Assembly: GCA_964370645.1 (NCBI GenBank)
Contig: CAYJJS010000007.1
Location: 3,264 to 67,263 of the forward strand
Direction of reading: 5' to 3'
Length of the DNA: 64,000 nt
Source: CAMQRS01 sp964370645
GTDB lineage: Bacteria; Bacillota_I; Bacilli_A; Erysipelotrichales; Erysipelotrichaceae
The translations under genes were made by a program, and so were the position numbers. Every line of letters starts with the position of its first letter. The first letter of the stretch is position 1. Shown here piece after piece: positions 17,301 through 25,311 of this stretch. The notes under the pieces are model-generated. The model was not told where the DNA came from. It did not search any database and saw only the letters and a list, made by a program, of their open reading frames with translations.

Positions 17301-19085
17301 TCACAACATTCAAGTAGTGCACAAGAAGGTACTGATGGGGCAGCATCGAATGTGATTGATGGAAATCCAAATACATATTGGCATTCAACATGGGGAGGGA
17401 GTGAAACTTTACCTCAACATGTCGTGATTGATTTACAAGAATCGACAAGTATTTATAAATTTGCATATACACCACGTCAAAATGCAAGTAGTGGGCGAGT
17501 AATGGAGTATGAATTACAGGTTAGTGAAGATGGTGTGAATTATACATCTTTTATGGAAGGAAGTTTTAGTACAAGTGCATCAACACAAAGTGTTGAATTT
17601 ATACCTTTGCAAGCACGTTATGTGAAGTTTGTAGTACATTCTTCAACGGCAGGCGCGAGTTGTTCCGTGGCAGAATTAGAAGTGTTTGAATACACGGATG
17701 GTATCTATGAGATAGCAGACAAAACCGAGCTAGAGAAAGTGTTAAATAGTATACAATCATTAGATTTGGATATATATTCTGAAGCGAGTGTAGATGCGTT
17801 AGAAGAAACAATGCAATTCGCACAAGTGACAATGGATGCAACAACGCCATCTCAAAGTATGGTGGATCATGCTTATGCAGAAATGATTGAAGCGAAAAAT
17901 CAATTAATTTATGTGGAGGAAGCAAAAAATTTGTATGACACATACAAGCAATATGAAGCGTCTTCTTATGAGTCTGGTTGGGAGGAATTTGTGCAATTAT
18001 TAGATGAAGTTGTAGATATGCTTGCACAAGCGACGACGAATAAAGAAGTATCAGATGCGGTTGTGAAAATGACGTATGCAAATTCATTGTTAGTTATCTC
18101 GTTGGATATGGAAAAAGAAATGGCAATGGATACATTACAGTCGTATGTAGATTTACAACTGTATGCGCAAGCAGAAGAGCAACAAATTGTTGAAATCTTA
18201 AAACAAGCTGAGAGTGATATTGAAAGTGCAAGCGATGTAGAAGAAATCGAGGATATTATAAACACTGTGAAAGACGCCGTTGATGCAATAGCGTTAAAAG
18301 CGGATTACACAGAGATAACACAGGTATTACAAACACTTGAGATGTTAGATGAAAATTTATATGCGAACTATGAGGTTGTACAAGCAGCAGTGGATGCAGT
18401 AAACTATGAGTTAAATACAACACAACAAGCACAGGTGACAGAAATGGCAAATGCAATTACACAAGCAATACAAATGCTAGAGTATAAAGGTGCGGATTAT
18501 AGTAATGTGAACACAGTCATTACGCAAGCGAATGAATTGTTCCCTTCTCTATATGTTAACTTTGAAATAGTGGATACTGCCATTGCAGCTGTTCAATATG
18601 ACTTAGATATAACAAAACAAAGTGAGGTGGATGCATACGTAGTAGCAATTAAAGAAGCAATGAATACACTACAAATGAAACCAATTATATATGATGCAAT
18701 ACAAGTGAATGATGAAAAGGATCCATTTACATATCGTATTGCAAATGAAAGTATTCAAAATTTTGATAGCGTATTTGTAGATGGGATGAAATTAGATTCC
18801 TCTATGTTTGAAGTGATTGATGGTTCTATCATTGTTTCGTTACTTCCAACATATTTAAATGCTTTACAAGATGGAGAATATACATTGTGGATAGTAAGTG
18901 CGACAAATGTTTATGAAACTACTATGGTATATGGGGTAAGTGAAGTGCCTAATGATGGAGCAGTAGAAGAAAGTGTTGCGCCTTCAACAGGGGATACATC
19001 AAATACTGCTAGTTATATACTACTTGTATTGATTTCTTTCTTACTAGGAATAGGTGTAAGGTTCAAAATAAAACAAGCGAAATAA
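14364..19085 (+). CDS. Wall-anchored GH33 sialidase
   Basis: The protein has 1573 residues. A signal peptide (MNKLIKGVLCLCMCFCMFL) is followed by two LamG/concanavalin-like domains (about 35-210 and 215-395). The sialidase fold starts near 420 with the arginine motif SYRIPS and has Asp boxes SDDDGVTW (about 614), SADGGETW (about 679) and SSDKGMTW (about 738). The nucleophile region FQYSC and the supporting glutamate in ILYE lie near 815-835. An insert between the first two regions fits the irregular extra domain of NanI-like enzymes. A CBM32 (F5/8 type C) domain covers about 975-1110, then FIVAR-like helical repeats to about 1440, and APSTGD plus hydrophobic tail forms a sorting signal. It releases sialic acid from host glycans. 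ATG 14364 follows AAAGGGGAA. No sialic-acid catabolic genes are nearby. Confidence 0.9.
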   Translation: MNKLIKGVLCLCMCFCMFLTNADIVDVQATQGMIGAYASNQTTSIQNGEGFIDASADVEGLKDLTSFTMHTTFTVTGSSVNSLFFIGDQDAFSNYVTIYINGTTLGIEARDESGSHMVSSTTTSLAGIDLTQPHKLSVVFEGGSTLKYYIDGELHDTKSVSSNFTSGFMDNADFVGFGKGMRGNGGNGYPLTGTLAQIEVFNYALNEEEVMEYHVPSEGVLYRHDGSYYEGINADLINDYDNVATLSALSQGSTTIRFKSNDSQQGEKALMAINNDEGEYSGILINPSLNTIAFDATVVDLNTTDVSIQDMMWHTLSITKNHDTFKFYLDGELIESISDAEFGYYDRVANSTNISIGHVAGSENHTFIGAIDNIVVYDIGYSEFDILAEHSATLWEAGLEPDLSNAYFKEAEAMFYSGYDDSNSYRIPSLLTTKEGTVLAAIDKRITGSADAGNIDISIRRREAGETTFSDPHVVVDLVDSNNSTPSAFLIDAAMVQDEETGRILMIYDMFPESVGLMNSDILETGSGYTEIEGKQYQVLLNDAGEEYTVREDGVVYTPQGDVSEYVMITQCAAPYDELGNLYKNGEYVGNAYLYSGSNAGELSVIRTHYLWISYSDDDGVTWSNPIDITPQVKEDWMKFIGDGPGVGIQLESGELLFPVYSASANVGGSQSSAVILSADGGETWTLGESPNILLGADRETMNDSSKMVTEAQLIQLNNGEVKMFMRNTSGKVRVATSSDKGMTWDSIETIDEINDVYCQMSVFHYNNNGKEYVVLSNPKYTGRMDGFVYLGEVTPGSSDITWTHSQQLYEGHFQYSCITDLGVNAQGVQQFGILYEVDDAQGQLLIEYAEFDQNWITADLVEQQMEAPKVISYDTNIEGDTLQVTMHLDQSVFVRGEVALQMQIANQNFNAVYVSGSGSNAVKFEVGLPANVQGVVKTTSLDIGAGYIENMSAMKPVIESTTILDLTKISNTTIASYSSQHSSSAQEGTDGAASNVIDGNPNTYWHSTWGGSETLPQHVVIDLQESTSIYKFAYTPRQNASSGRVMEYELQVSEDGVNYTSFMEGSFSTSASTQSVEFIPLQARYVKFVVHSSTAGASCSVAELEVFEYTDGIYEIADKTELEKVLNSIQSLDLDIYSEASVDALEETMQFAQVTMDATTPSQSMVDHAYAEMIEAKNQLIYVEEAKNLYDTYKQYEASSYESGWEEFVQLLDEVVDMLAQATTNKEVSDAVVKMTYANSLLVISLDMEKEMAMDTLQSYVDLQLYAQAEEQQIVEILKQAESDIESASDVEEIEDIINTVKDAVDAIALKADYTEITQVLQTLEMLDENLYANYEVVQAAVDAVNYELNTTQQAQVTEMANAITQAIQMLEYKGADYSNVNTVITQANELFPSLYVNFEIVDTAIAAVQYDLDITKQSEVDAYVVAIKEAMNTLQMKPIIYDAIQVNDEKDPFTYRIANESIQNFDSVFVDGMKLDSSMFEVIDGSIIVSLLPTYLNALQDGEYTLWIVSATNVYETTMVYGVSEVPNDGAVEESVAPSTGDTSNTASYILLVLISFLLGIGVRFKIKQAK

Positions 19086-19093
19086 GCTTTAAT

Positions 19094-19146
19094 GTGAAGT
19101 GAGTGTGTACAATGTTACGTTGTGCACAAACACTTCACTTTTCATT
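19094..19146 (+). terminator. Intrinsic terminator after the sialidase
   Basis: The outer stem GTGAAGTG/CACTTCAC encloses a second stem with GTGTACAA and TTGTGCAC, followed by TTTTCATTTT. Confidence 0.75.
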
Positions 19147-19190
19147 TTCGACAATTATATAATTTAAAGATTTTCTTGTATGCCTGATTT

Positions 19191-19199
19191 TGATATAAT
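19191..19199 (+). promoter_or_regulatory. Extended -10 promoter of walJ-rlmH
   Basis: TGATATAAT, 26 bp before the walJ start; the -35 region is T-rich only. Confidence 0.55.
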
Positions 19200-19224
19200 G
19201 ACTAAAGTAGTTAGGAGTGTGTGT

Positions 19225-19974
19225 ATGATAAAATTTGCATTAGTGGCTAGTGGGTCAAAAGGGAATTGTTGTATTGTTAAAAACAACGAGAGTAGCATCA
19301 TTATTGATTGTGGAAGTACAAAACGATATTTAACACAAAGTTTTGAGCGCCTTCAATACAATCATAATGATAGTGATGCCTTGTTTATTACGCATGCACA
19401 TAGTGATCACGTAGCACAATTGAAGATGTTTCAAAACATTCCAGTGTATAGTAAAGCAAGTCTAGATATTCCCAAATTACACTTGTTAGAAGATTTGAGT
19501 GAGGTGTTTTTGCCATCTTTACATATACAAGAAATTCCTTTGTCACACGATAGTGGAACATGTAGTGGTTATATTGTCACTTCTCACACTCAAAAATTGG
19601 TTTATATTACAGATACTGGGTATATTAAAGATGCATACTATTCACTATTGTCGAATGCGGATTACTATATTTTTGAAAGTAATCACGATGTGGAGATGTT
19701 GATGAAAACAAATCGACCTTATTTCACAAAGCAAAGAATTATATCGGATGAAGGGCATTTATGTAATGAAGATAGTGCCTATATTTTATCTCAATTGGTT
19801 GGTGAAAATACAAAGGAAATCGTTTTAGCGCATCTAAGTGAGGAAGGAAATCATCCTGCTTTAGCTTATAACGTGTTACATGAGGTGTTTCAGAAACAAT
19901 CTGTGAGTCTAGATGCAATCAAGGTGCGATGTGCAAAACAATTTGAAATAGTAATTGGGGGAGAACGATTTTAG
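19225..19974 (+). CDS. walJ: Metallo-beta-lactamase-fold hydrolase, WalJ/YycJ type
   Basis: The protein has 249 residues. The opening LVASGSKGNCCIV and the metal motif THAHSDH (about 66-72) identify the WalJ/YycJ branch of the metallo-beta-lactamase fold. Later ligands are DTG (about 131), ESNHD (about 152-156) and LAHLSEEGNHP (about 211-221). Family members are nucleases or phosphodiesterases linked to DNA repair and cell-wall coordination; the exact substrate is not known from sequence. ATG 19225 follows TTAGGAG; the longer reading frame from 19180 has no ribosome site. Its stop overlaps the rlmH start by one base, and walJ beside rlmH is a conserved Bacillota pairing. Confidence 0.82.
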   Translation: MIKFALVASGSKGNCCIVKNNESSIIIDCGSTKRYLTQSFERLQYNHNDSDALFITHAHSDHVAQLKMFQNIPVYSKASLDIPKLHLLEDLSEVFLPSLHIQEIPLSHDSGTCSGYIVTSHTQKLVYITDTGYIKDAYYSLLSNADYYIFESNHDVEMLMKTNRPYFTKQRIISDEGHLCNEDSAYILSQLVGENTKEIVLAHLSEEGNHPALAYNVLHEVFQKQSVSLDAIKVRCAKQFEIVIGGERF

Positions 19975-20450
19975 TGATTAAAATAATTGCGATAGGAAAG
20001 CTTAAAGAAAAAGCATTGAGAAGTTTAGTGGATGAGTATGTAAAACGATTGCAACCATACACAAAGATTGAAATAGTAGAGGTGAATGATGAGTCGATAT
20101 CCAATAAACAATCTAAGGCGGAAGATTTACAAGTACTCCAACTGGAAGGGGAACGTGTTTTAAAGAAAATTAAAGATAAAGAATATGTTATTGTTTTGGA
20201 CTTACATGGTAAAACCTATACGAGCGAATCCTTTGCAGGCATGCTTAGTCAAACCCAAACGTATGGACATAGCGATATTACTTTTGTTATTGGTGGTAGC
20301 TTAGGTTTGTCTAAAGATTTAATTCAAAGAGCCAATGCACGATTTAAATTGAGCGATTTGACTTTTACACATCAAATGGTTCGTGTGCTGTTGTTGGAGC
20401 AAGTATATCGTGCTTATAAAATAAACAATAATGAAACATATCATAAATAG
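19974..20450 (+). CDS. rlmH: 23S rRNA pseudouridine-1915 N3-methyltransferase RlmH
   Basis: The protein has 158 residues, exactly the family length. SPOUT-fold features are present: IIAIGKLKEK at the start, LDLHGKTYTSESFA, FVIGGSLGLSKDL for the SAM-binding knot, and the C-terminal HQMVRVLLLEQVYRAYKIN...YHK. It methylates the pseudouridine of helix 69 of 23S rRNA. It starts with GTG overlapping the walJ stop (TAGTG), so translation is coupled. GGGGGAG is the ribosome site. Confidence 0.95.
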   Translation: MIKIIAIGKLKEKALRSLVDEYVKRLQPYTKIEIVEVNDESISNKQSKAEDLQVLQLEGERVLKKIKDKEYVIVLDLHGKTYTSESFAGMLSQTQTYGHSDITFVIGGSLGLSKDLIQRANARFKLSDLTFTHQMVRVLLLEQVYRAYKINNNETYHK

Positions 20451-20460
20451 AGAGGTAATG

Positions 20461-21024
20461 ATGAAAAAAGTACTACTAGGTATTTGTATCACTTGTTTGT
20501 TAGTGGGGTGCAGTGCACCAAAAGAAGTGGAAGAAGTTGTAAAGAGTTTGGCACAAAACCAGATTTATGTAAAAGATGAAATATTTACAATGATGGATGA
20601 GGAAGAAACTTTACTGTTGCAAGAAAATCAAGTGATTGATTTACAAGAAAAATTATTGCCAGATCAAAAGGTGCTAGAACAAATTGGCTTGATTGCGGTG
20701 GGTTACACTATAGTAAATGTATATGATGATCAAGATGCATTGCTTAGTACTACAAGAGAGGCGTATACTGGCGATTATTTAGATGCGTTGTATGCAAATG
20801 GATACGTGAATAGCGCTAATCAAAAAGTAGAGAGAATATTGGAAGAGGTAGTGATACAAAAAATCACTTGCGTGCGTATGAAAGAAGAGAGTGGAGAGAT
20901 ATATAAATTCTATATTGATAAATACGATTCTAACGCAGGTCATAAGGCGATTGAACAAAGTGCTACAATTTTAGATGAAAAAAATATCGAGTTATTGAAA
21001 GCGGTTTGTTATGACGTATATTAG
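20461..21024 (+). CDS. Lipoprotein of unknown function
   Basis: The protein has 187 residues. MKKVLLGICITCLLVGC is a lipoprotein signal with lipobox LVGC. The mature part is acidic, without recognisable domain; it contains a Glu-rich stretch MMDEEETLLLQENQ and a late CVRMKEES...IYKFYIDKYDS. I do not recognise the family. ATG 20461 is preferred over the adjacent ATG 20458 because of its distance from AGAGG. It lies 10 bp after rlmH and is probably co-transcribed with walJ-rlmH; no clear terminator follows. Confidence 0.6.
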   Translation: MKKVLLGICITCLLVGCSAPKEVEEVVKSLAQNQIYVKDEIFTMMDEEETLLLQENQVIDLQEKLLPDQKVLEQIGLIAVGYTIVNVYDDQDALLSTTREAYTGDYLDALYANGYVNSANQKVERILEEVVIQKITCVRMKEESGEIYKFYIDKYDSNAGHKAIEQSATILDEKNIELLKAVCYDVY

Positions 21025-21058
21025 CGACTAAAAGTTGTCTTGATTTAAAAAAAAGAAG

Positions 21059-21087
21059 TTGTCAATACACTTAAGTTAGTGTAAAAT
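21059..21087 (+). promoter_or_regulatory. Promoter of ptsH
   Basis: TTGTCA, a 17 bp spacer, then TAAAAT; the ptsH start lies 36 bp downstream and has an excellent AGGAGG site. Confidence 0.7.
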
Positions 21088-21123
21088 AGTAATAGTAAGT
21101 ATGATACATTAGGAGGAAACATA

Positions 21124-21390
21124 ATGAAACAAATTACAGTTACAGTAGTAGATCCAGTTGGATTACACGCGCGTCCAGCAACAGTTGCAGTAAACGCAGC
21201 AAGTAAATTTAAAAGTGAAATTAATATTTCTTACGCTGGTCGTGAAGTAAATATGAAATCAATCATGGGTGTAATGTCTTTAGGAATCCCAACACAATCA
21301 GAAATTACAATTTCTTGTGATGGAGAAGACGAAGAAGCAGCAATCACAGCGATTGAAGAAGTTTTAAAAGCTCAAAAAATTATTGGGTAA
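21124..21390 (+). CDS. ptsH: Phosphocarrier protein HPr
   Basis: The protein has 88 residues. GLHARPA holds His15, the residue phosphorylated by enzyme I, and KSIMGVMSLG holds Ser46, the site of HPr kinase. HPr passes phosphate to sugar-specific enzyme II proteins; in Bacillota, Ser46-phosphorylated HPr is the CcpA co-repressor. The Ser46 site is intact, so CcpA-type control is plausible here and fits the cre-like sites in this window. ptsI is not adjacent; the gene is transcribed alone, with its own promoter and terminator. Confidence 0.97.
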   Translation: MKQITVTVVDPVGLHARPATVAVNAASKFKSEINISYAGREVNMKSIMGVMSLGIPTQSEITISCDGEDEEAAITAIEEVLKAQKIIG

Positions 21391-21404
21391 TTAAACAAAC
21401 AATG

Positions 21405-21427
21405 AAGGTGGCTTGCCACCTTTTTTT
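21405..21427 (+). terminator. Intrinsic terminator after ptsH
   Basis: The stem AAGGTGG/CCACCTT with a CTTG loop is followed by a T-tract. Confidence 0.85.
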
Positions 21428-21450
21428 AATAAAAGGAAAAGGAGAAAAAC

Positions 21451-23145
21451 ATGTACAAAACAAACTATGAAAGATGGGCAAATCATGCCAATTTAGATGT
21501 TAATTTGAAAGCTGAATTAAGCGCAATGAATGAAAAACAAATCGAAGATGCATTTTATACAAATATTGAATTTGGGACAGCAGGAATGCGTGGTTTATTA
21601 GGGATTGGAACAAACCGTATCAATGTGCATACGATTGCAAAAGCAAATGTTGGGTTTGCACAATATCTAGTTAGTTTAGGAGCAGAGGCGATGCAAAGAG
21701 GGGTTGCAATAGCTTATGATAATCGTCATATGTCACCAGAATTTGCACAAGTAAGTGCAAGTGTATTAGCCAGCTATGGAGTGAAAAGTTATGTGTTTGA
21801 AAGTTTAAGACCAACTCCAGAATTGTCGTTTGCAGTTCGACATTTAGGATGTGCTGGGGGAATTGTAATTACGGCATCGCATAATCCAAAAGAATATAAT
21901 GGGTACAAATTATACGATGATAAGGGATGTCAGTTAGTACCAGCGTTAGCAAAACAAGTGATTGATCGTGTGAATGCAATTGAGGATGAATTAGCAATCC
22001 AAACAACTTGTAGTGATGAACAAAAAGAACAAATAGTAACAATTGGAAAAGAAATTGATGAAGCATACTATCAAGAGGTATTAAATATTCAATTACATCC
22101 AGAGATTGATAAGAGTAAAGTGAAGGTTGTGTTTTCACCTGAACATGGGACTGCTAATATTCCAGTCCGTGAGGTTTCAAAACGTGCTGGGTATGCGTTT
22201 GTAATGGTTGAAGAACAATGTACACCAGATCCTGATTTTTCAAATACACCAACACCAAATCCAGAAGAAAAGGCAGCTTATGAGTTGTGTTTACAATATG
22301 CACAAAGAGAAGATGCAGATATCATTTTAGTGTGTGATCCAGATGCCGATCGTATGGGGGTAGGAGTAAAGCATGATGGTGAATATGTTTTACTGAGTGG
22401 AAATCAAAGTGGTAGTATTTTAATTGAATATATCTTTTCACAATTAAAAGCATTAAATAAAATGCCAAAAAATCCAGTTATGTTTAACACAGTAGTAACA
22501 AGTGATTTGGGAGAAAAAATCGCGACACATTATGGTGTTGAAACAGAAAAGACATTGACAGGATTTAAATTCATCGGTGAAAAAGTAGCTAAGTATGAAA
22601 TAACAAATGAGAAACAATATGTTTTTGGATATGAAGAAAGTTATGGTAGTTTGATTGCACCATTTGTACGTGATAAGGATGCACCACAAGCATGTTTAAT
22701 GTTAGCGGAAGCAGCGTGTTACTACAAAGAACAAGGGAAAACATTAGTAGATGTATTGGAAGATTTATATCAAACACATGGTTATTATGAAGAAAGTCAA
22801 GTAGCGCTTACTTTACAAGGTAAGGAAGGGGCTATGAAAATTAAAGAGATTTTAAGTTCATTACGTACAAGTGATGTTGCTCAAATCGGTGGATATGATG
22901 TGATTCGTTATGAAGATTATAAGGACTGTGTAGTTCGTGAAAATGGAGTACAGTCTACTTTAGAAGGATTTTCAATTTCAGATGTCTTAAAGTATTATTT
23001 AAGTGATGGAAGTTGGATTGCAATTCGTCCAAGTGGGACAGAGCCAAAATGTAAATTTTATTATTGTGTAAAAGGTACGAGCGCAGAAAATGCTTCTCAA
23101 AAAGGTGAACAACTGAAAGAAGCAATGAAACAATACATGGTGTAA
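21451..23145 (+). CDS. pgcA: Phosphoglucomutase / phosphosugar mutase
   Basis: The protein has 564 residues, the size of PgcA-type alpha-phosphoglucomutases. The active-site serine lies in TASHNPKEYNGYK (about 142-154). The magnesium loop is DPDADRMG (about 297-304), the sugar-binding loop is GYEESYG (about 395-401), and the phosphate-binding loop is RPSGTEPK (about 527-534). It interconverts glucose-1-phosphate and glucose-6-phosphate. It is the first gene of an apparent operon with a Dabb gene, glgB and glgP, where it would feed glucose-1-phosphate from glycogen breakdown into glycolysis. AAAGGAGAAA precedes ATG. Confidence 0.92.
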   Translation: MYKTNYERWANHANLDVNLKAELSAMNEKQIEDAFYTNIEFGTAGMRGLLGIGTNRINVHTIAKANVGFAQYLVSLGAEAMQRGVAIAYDNRHMSPEFAQVSASVLASYGVKSYVFESLRPTPELSFAVRHLGCAGGIVITASHNPKEYNGYKLYDDKGCQLVPALAKQVIDRVNAIEDELAIQTTCSDEQKEQIVTIGKEIDEAYYQEVLNIQLHPEIDKSKVKVVFSPEHGTANIPVREVSKRAGYAFVMVEEQCTPDPDFSNTPTPNPEEKAAYELCLQYAQREDADIILVCDPDADRMGVGVKHDGEYVLLSGNQSGSILIEYIFSQLKALNKMPKNPVMFNTVVTSDLGEKIATHYGVETEKTLTGFKFIGEKVAKYEITNEKQYVFGYEESYGSLIAPFVRDKDAPQACLMLAEAACYYKEQGKTLVDVLEDLYQTHGYYEESQVALTLQGKEGAMKIKEILSSLRTSDVAQIGGYDVIRYEDYKDCVVRENGVQSTLEGFSISDVLKYYLSDGSWIAIRPSGTEPKCKFYYCVKGTSAENASQKGEQLKEAMKQYMV

Positions 23146-23146
23146 T

Positions 23147-23449
23147 ATGTTGAAACATGTCGTGATGTGGAAGTTTGATGCAAGTGTGAGTTATGAAGAA
23201 CGTCAATGCATCCAAAACTCATTTCTAGAGTTGTTAGAGCAATTGCAACCCCTTGTAAAGGGGCTGCAATATGCTACTTTAATATGTAATCCAGAAGATA
23301 CAAGCAATGTTGATATGATGTTGGATAGTGCTTTTGACAATGTAGAAGCATTGTCTGCATATCAAATTCATCCAACCCATTTGAAAATTGGGGCTTTGTT
23401 GAAAGGGATGGTAGAGAGTCGTAGTTGTATAGATTATTTTGAGAAATAA
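23147..23449 (+). CDS. Dabb (stress-responsive alpha/beta barrel) family protein
   Basis: The protein has 100 residues. The opening MLKHVVMWKF and the later NVEALSAYQIHPTHLKI are typical of the small dimeric Dabb fold, which uses a pair of conserved His positions (HVV and HPTH). Members are often of unknown role, some acting in oxidation or polyketide cyclisation. Here it is placed one base after the phosphoglucomutase stop and 16 bp before glgB, so it belongs to the glycogen operon. No metabolic role in glycogen is known to me. Confidence 0.75.
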   Translation: MLKHVVMWKFDASVSYEERQCIQNSFLELLEQLQPLVKGLQYATLICNPEDTSNVDMMLDSAFDNVEALSAYQIHPTHLKIGALLKGMVESRSCIDYFEK

Positions 23450-23465
23450 ATAGGGGGTATTGAAG

Positions 23466-25310
23466 ATGGAACGAGAAATCATTGATTCGTTTTTTCAAGG
23501 GCAATGTATACACGCATATAAAGTATTTGGGGCACAACTGTTAAATGAAGGGGAAAGTGGAGTACGCTTTACGCTGTGGGCACCAAATGCACAACGAGTA
23601 GAAGTTATTGGAAGTTTCAATGATTGGGATGGTAGCAATCATGTAATGCATAGAGAATATGAGCAGGGGGTATATACGTTATATATTCCAGAAGCGAAAG
23701 AGTTGGATATGTATAAGTATCGAATTACGCAAGCTGATGGGATAGTGAAAGATAAAAGCGATCCGTTTAGCTTCTATAATGAAGAGAGACCAAAAACGGC
23801 GAGCGTTGTAGTGAATAAAGCGTATAAAAAGTGGAAAGATAAAAAGTGGATGAAAAATCGAACTAAAAATTTCGATCGTCCATTAAATATTTATGAAGTG
23901 CATTTAGGTAGTTGGAAACATGATGAAAATGGAAGTGTGAACTACAAAAAAATTGCGAAAGAGTTGACAGAATATGTATTAGAGCATAACTTTACACATA
24001 TAGAGTTTATGCCACTTACAGAGCATCCTTTCGATGGAAGTTGGGGATATCAAAGTAGTGGGTACTACGCTATGACTTCACGTTATGGAAGTATACAAGA
24101 TCTAAAATATCTAATAAATTATTTGCATACAAACAATATTGGAGTGATTTTTGATTTTGTTCCGGTTCATTTCGTGATGGATGATTTTGCATTAGTACGT
24201 TTTGATGGGACACATCAATTTGAATATATGGAAGATGAAAATGCGTATAGTGAGTGGGGAACTGCGAACTTTAACTTGTGGCGTGAAGAAGTGAGAAGCT
24301 TTTTAATGAGTGCTGCTAGTTATGCGATGGATGAGTTTCATATTGATGGATTGCGTGTGGATGCAGTAAGCAATGTGATTTATTGGCAAGGGAATAGAGA
24401 ACGTGGAATTAATGATGGAGGATTGGCATTTATCAAGCGTATGAACTATTTCTTGTCGAAAGAATATAATGGAGTGATGTTGATTGCAGAGGATTCAAGT
24501 GATTTCTATGGAGTGACTAAATCCACGCTTGATGGTGGTTTAGGATTTGATTACAAGTGGGACTTAGGGTGGATGAATGATACTTTAGCATATTTAAAAT
24601 TAGATCCAGTATATCGTCAATATCAACACAACAAGATTAATTTTTCAATGGCATATTTCTATAACGAACGCTTTATTTTGCCATTTTCACATGATGAAGT
24701 GGTACATTCTAAAGCGACGATTGTAGATAAGATGTGGGGGCTATACCACGATAAGTTCGCGCAAGCAAGAATGTTGTACGGGTATATGTTTATGCATCCT
24801 GGAAAGAAGTTGAACTTTATGTCTAATGAATATGGACAATTGCGTGAGTTTGATGAGAAAATAGAGAATGATTGGTTTATGTTAGAGTATCCAATGCACG
24901 ATTCATTTCGCGTAATGTTTAAGGATTTGGGAGAAGTGTACACCAATCATCCTGCATTGTATGAAAGTGACTATGATTGGAATAACTTTGAGTGGATTGA
25001 TGCAGATAATGGTCATGAGAATTTATATAGTTTTATTCGTAAGGGAAAAGAAGAAACGATAGTAGTAGTTGTGAATATGTCAACCAACACATATGAAGAT
25101 CATTATTTTGGTGTATCAGAATCTGGGTTTTATAAAGAAATTTTCAATAGTGATGACAGTAAATATCATGGAAATGGTGTAGTGAATAAAAAGGCGGTAC
25201 GTGCAAAAAAAGGGTATGTCGATTATAGGGGATACTATATAAGTGTAAATGTACCACGATTCTCTACAATTGTGTTTCACCACAAAAACAAATTAAAAAA
25301 GGAGACATAG
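23466..25310 (+). CDS. glgB: 1,4-alpha-glucan branching enzyme
   Basis: The protein has 614 residues. An N-terminal CBM48 domain (about 15-105, FTLWAPNAQRVEVIGSFNDW) precedes the GH13 barrel. Catalytic residues are Asp299 in GLRVDAVSN, Glu342 in LIAEDSSDF, and Asp410 in FSHDEVVHSK. It makes alpha-1,6 branches in glycogen. ATG 23466 is chosen because AGGGGG is 8 bases upstream; the TTG at 23460 is too close to it. It is followed one base later by glgP. glgC, glgA and the debranching enzyme are not in the window. Confidence 0.94.
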   Translation: MEREIIDSFFQGQCIHAYKVFGAQLLNEGESGVRFTLWAPNAQRVEVIGSFNDWDGSNHVMHREYEQGVYTLYIPEAKELDMYKYRITQADGIVKDKSDPFSFYNEERPKTASVVVNKAYKKWKDKKWMKNRTKNFDRPLNIYEVHLGSWKHDENGSVNYKKIAKELTEYVLEHNFTHIEFMPLTEHPFDGSWGYQSSGYYAMTSRYGSIQDLKYLINYLHTNNIGVIFDFVPVHFVMDDFALVRFDGTHQFEYMEDENAYSEWGTANFNLWREEVRSFLMSAASYAMDEFHIDGLRVDAVSNVIYWQGNRERGINDGGLAFIKRMNYFLSKEYNGVMLIAEDSSDFYGVTKSTLDGGLGFDYKWDLGWMNDTLAYLKLDPVYRQYQHNKINFSMAYFYNERFILPFSHDEVVHSKATIVDKMWGLYHDKFAQARMLYGYMFMHPGKKLNFMSNEYGQLREFDEKIENDWFMLEYPMHDSFRVMFKDLGEVYTNHPALYESDYDWNNFEWIDADNGHENLYSFIRKGKEETIVVVVNMSTNTYEDHYFGVSESGFYKEIFNSDDSKYHGNGVVNKKAVRAKKGYVDYRGYYISVNVPRFSTIVFHHKNKLKKET

Positions 25311-25311
25311 A

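Noticed and set aside
17599..18087. 162-codon minus-strand ORF in the sialidase gene
   Set aside because: It is the reverse-frame shadow of helical repeat codons; the composition (Leu, His, Pro rich) is typical of such shadows.
17700..18690. Tandem DNA repeat array in the sialidase tail
   Set aside because: The repetition is in protein pattern (helical FIVAR-like units) and is too diverged at DNA level to be a tandem repeat.
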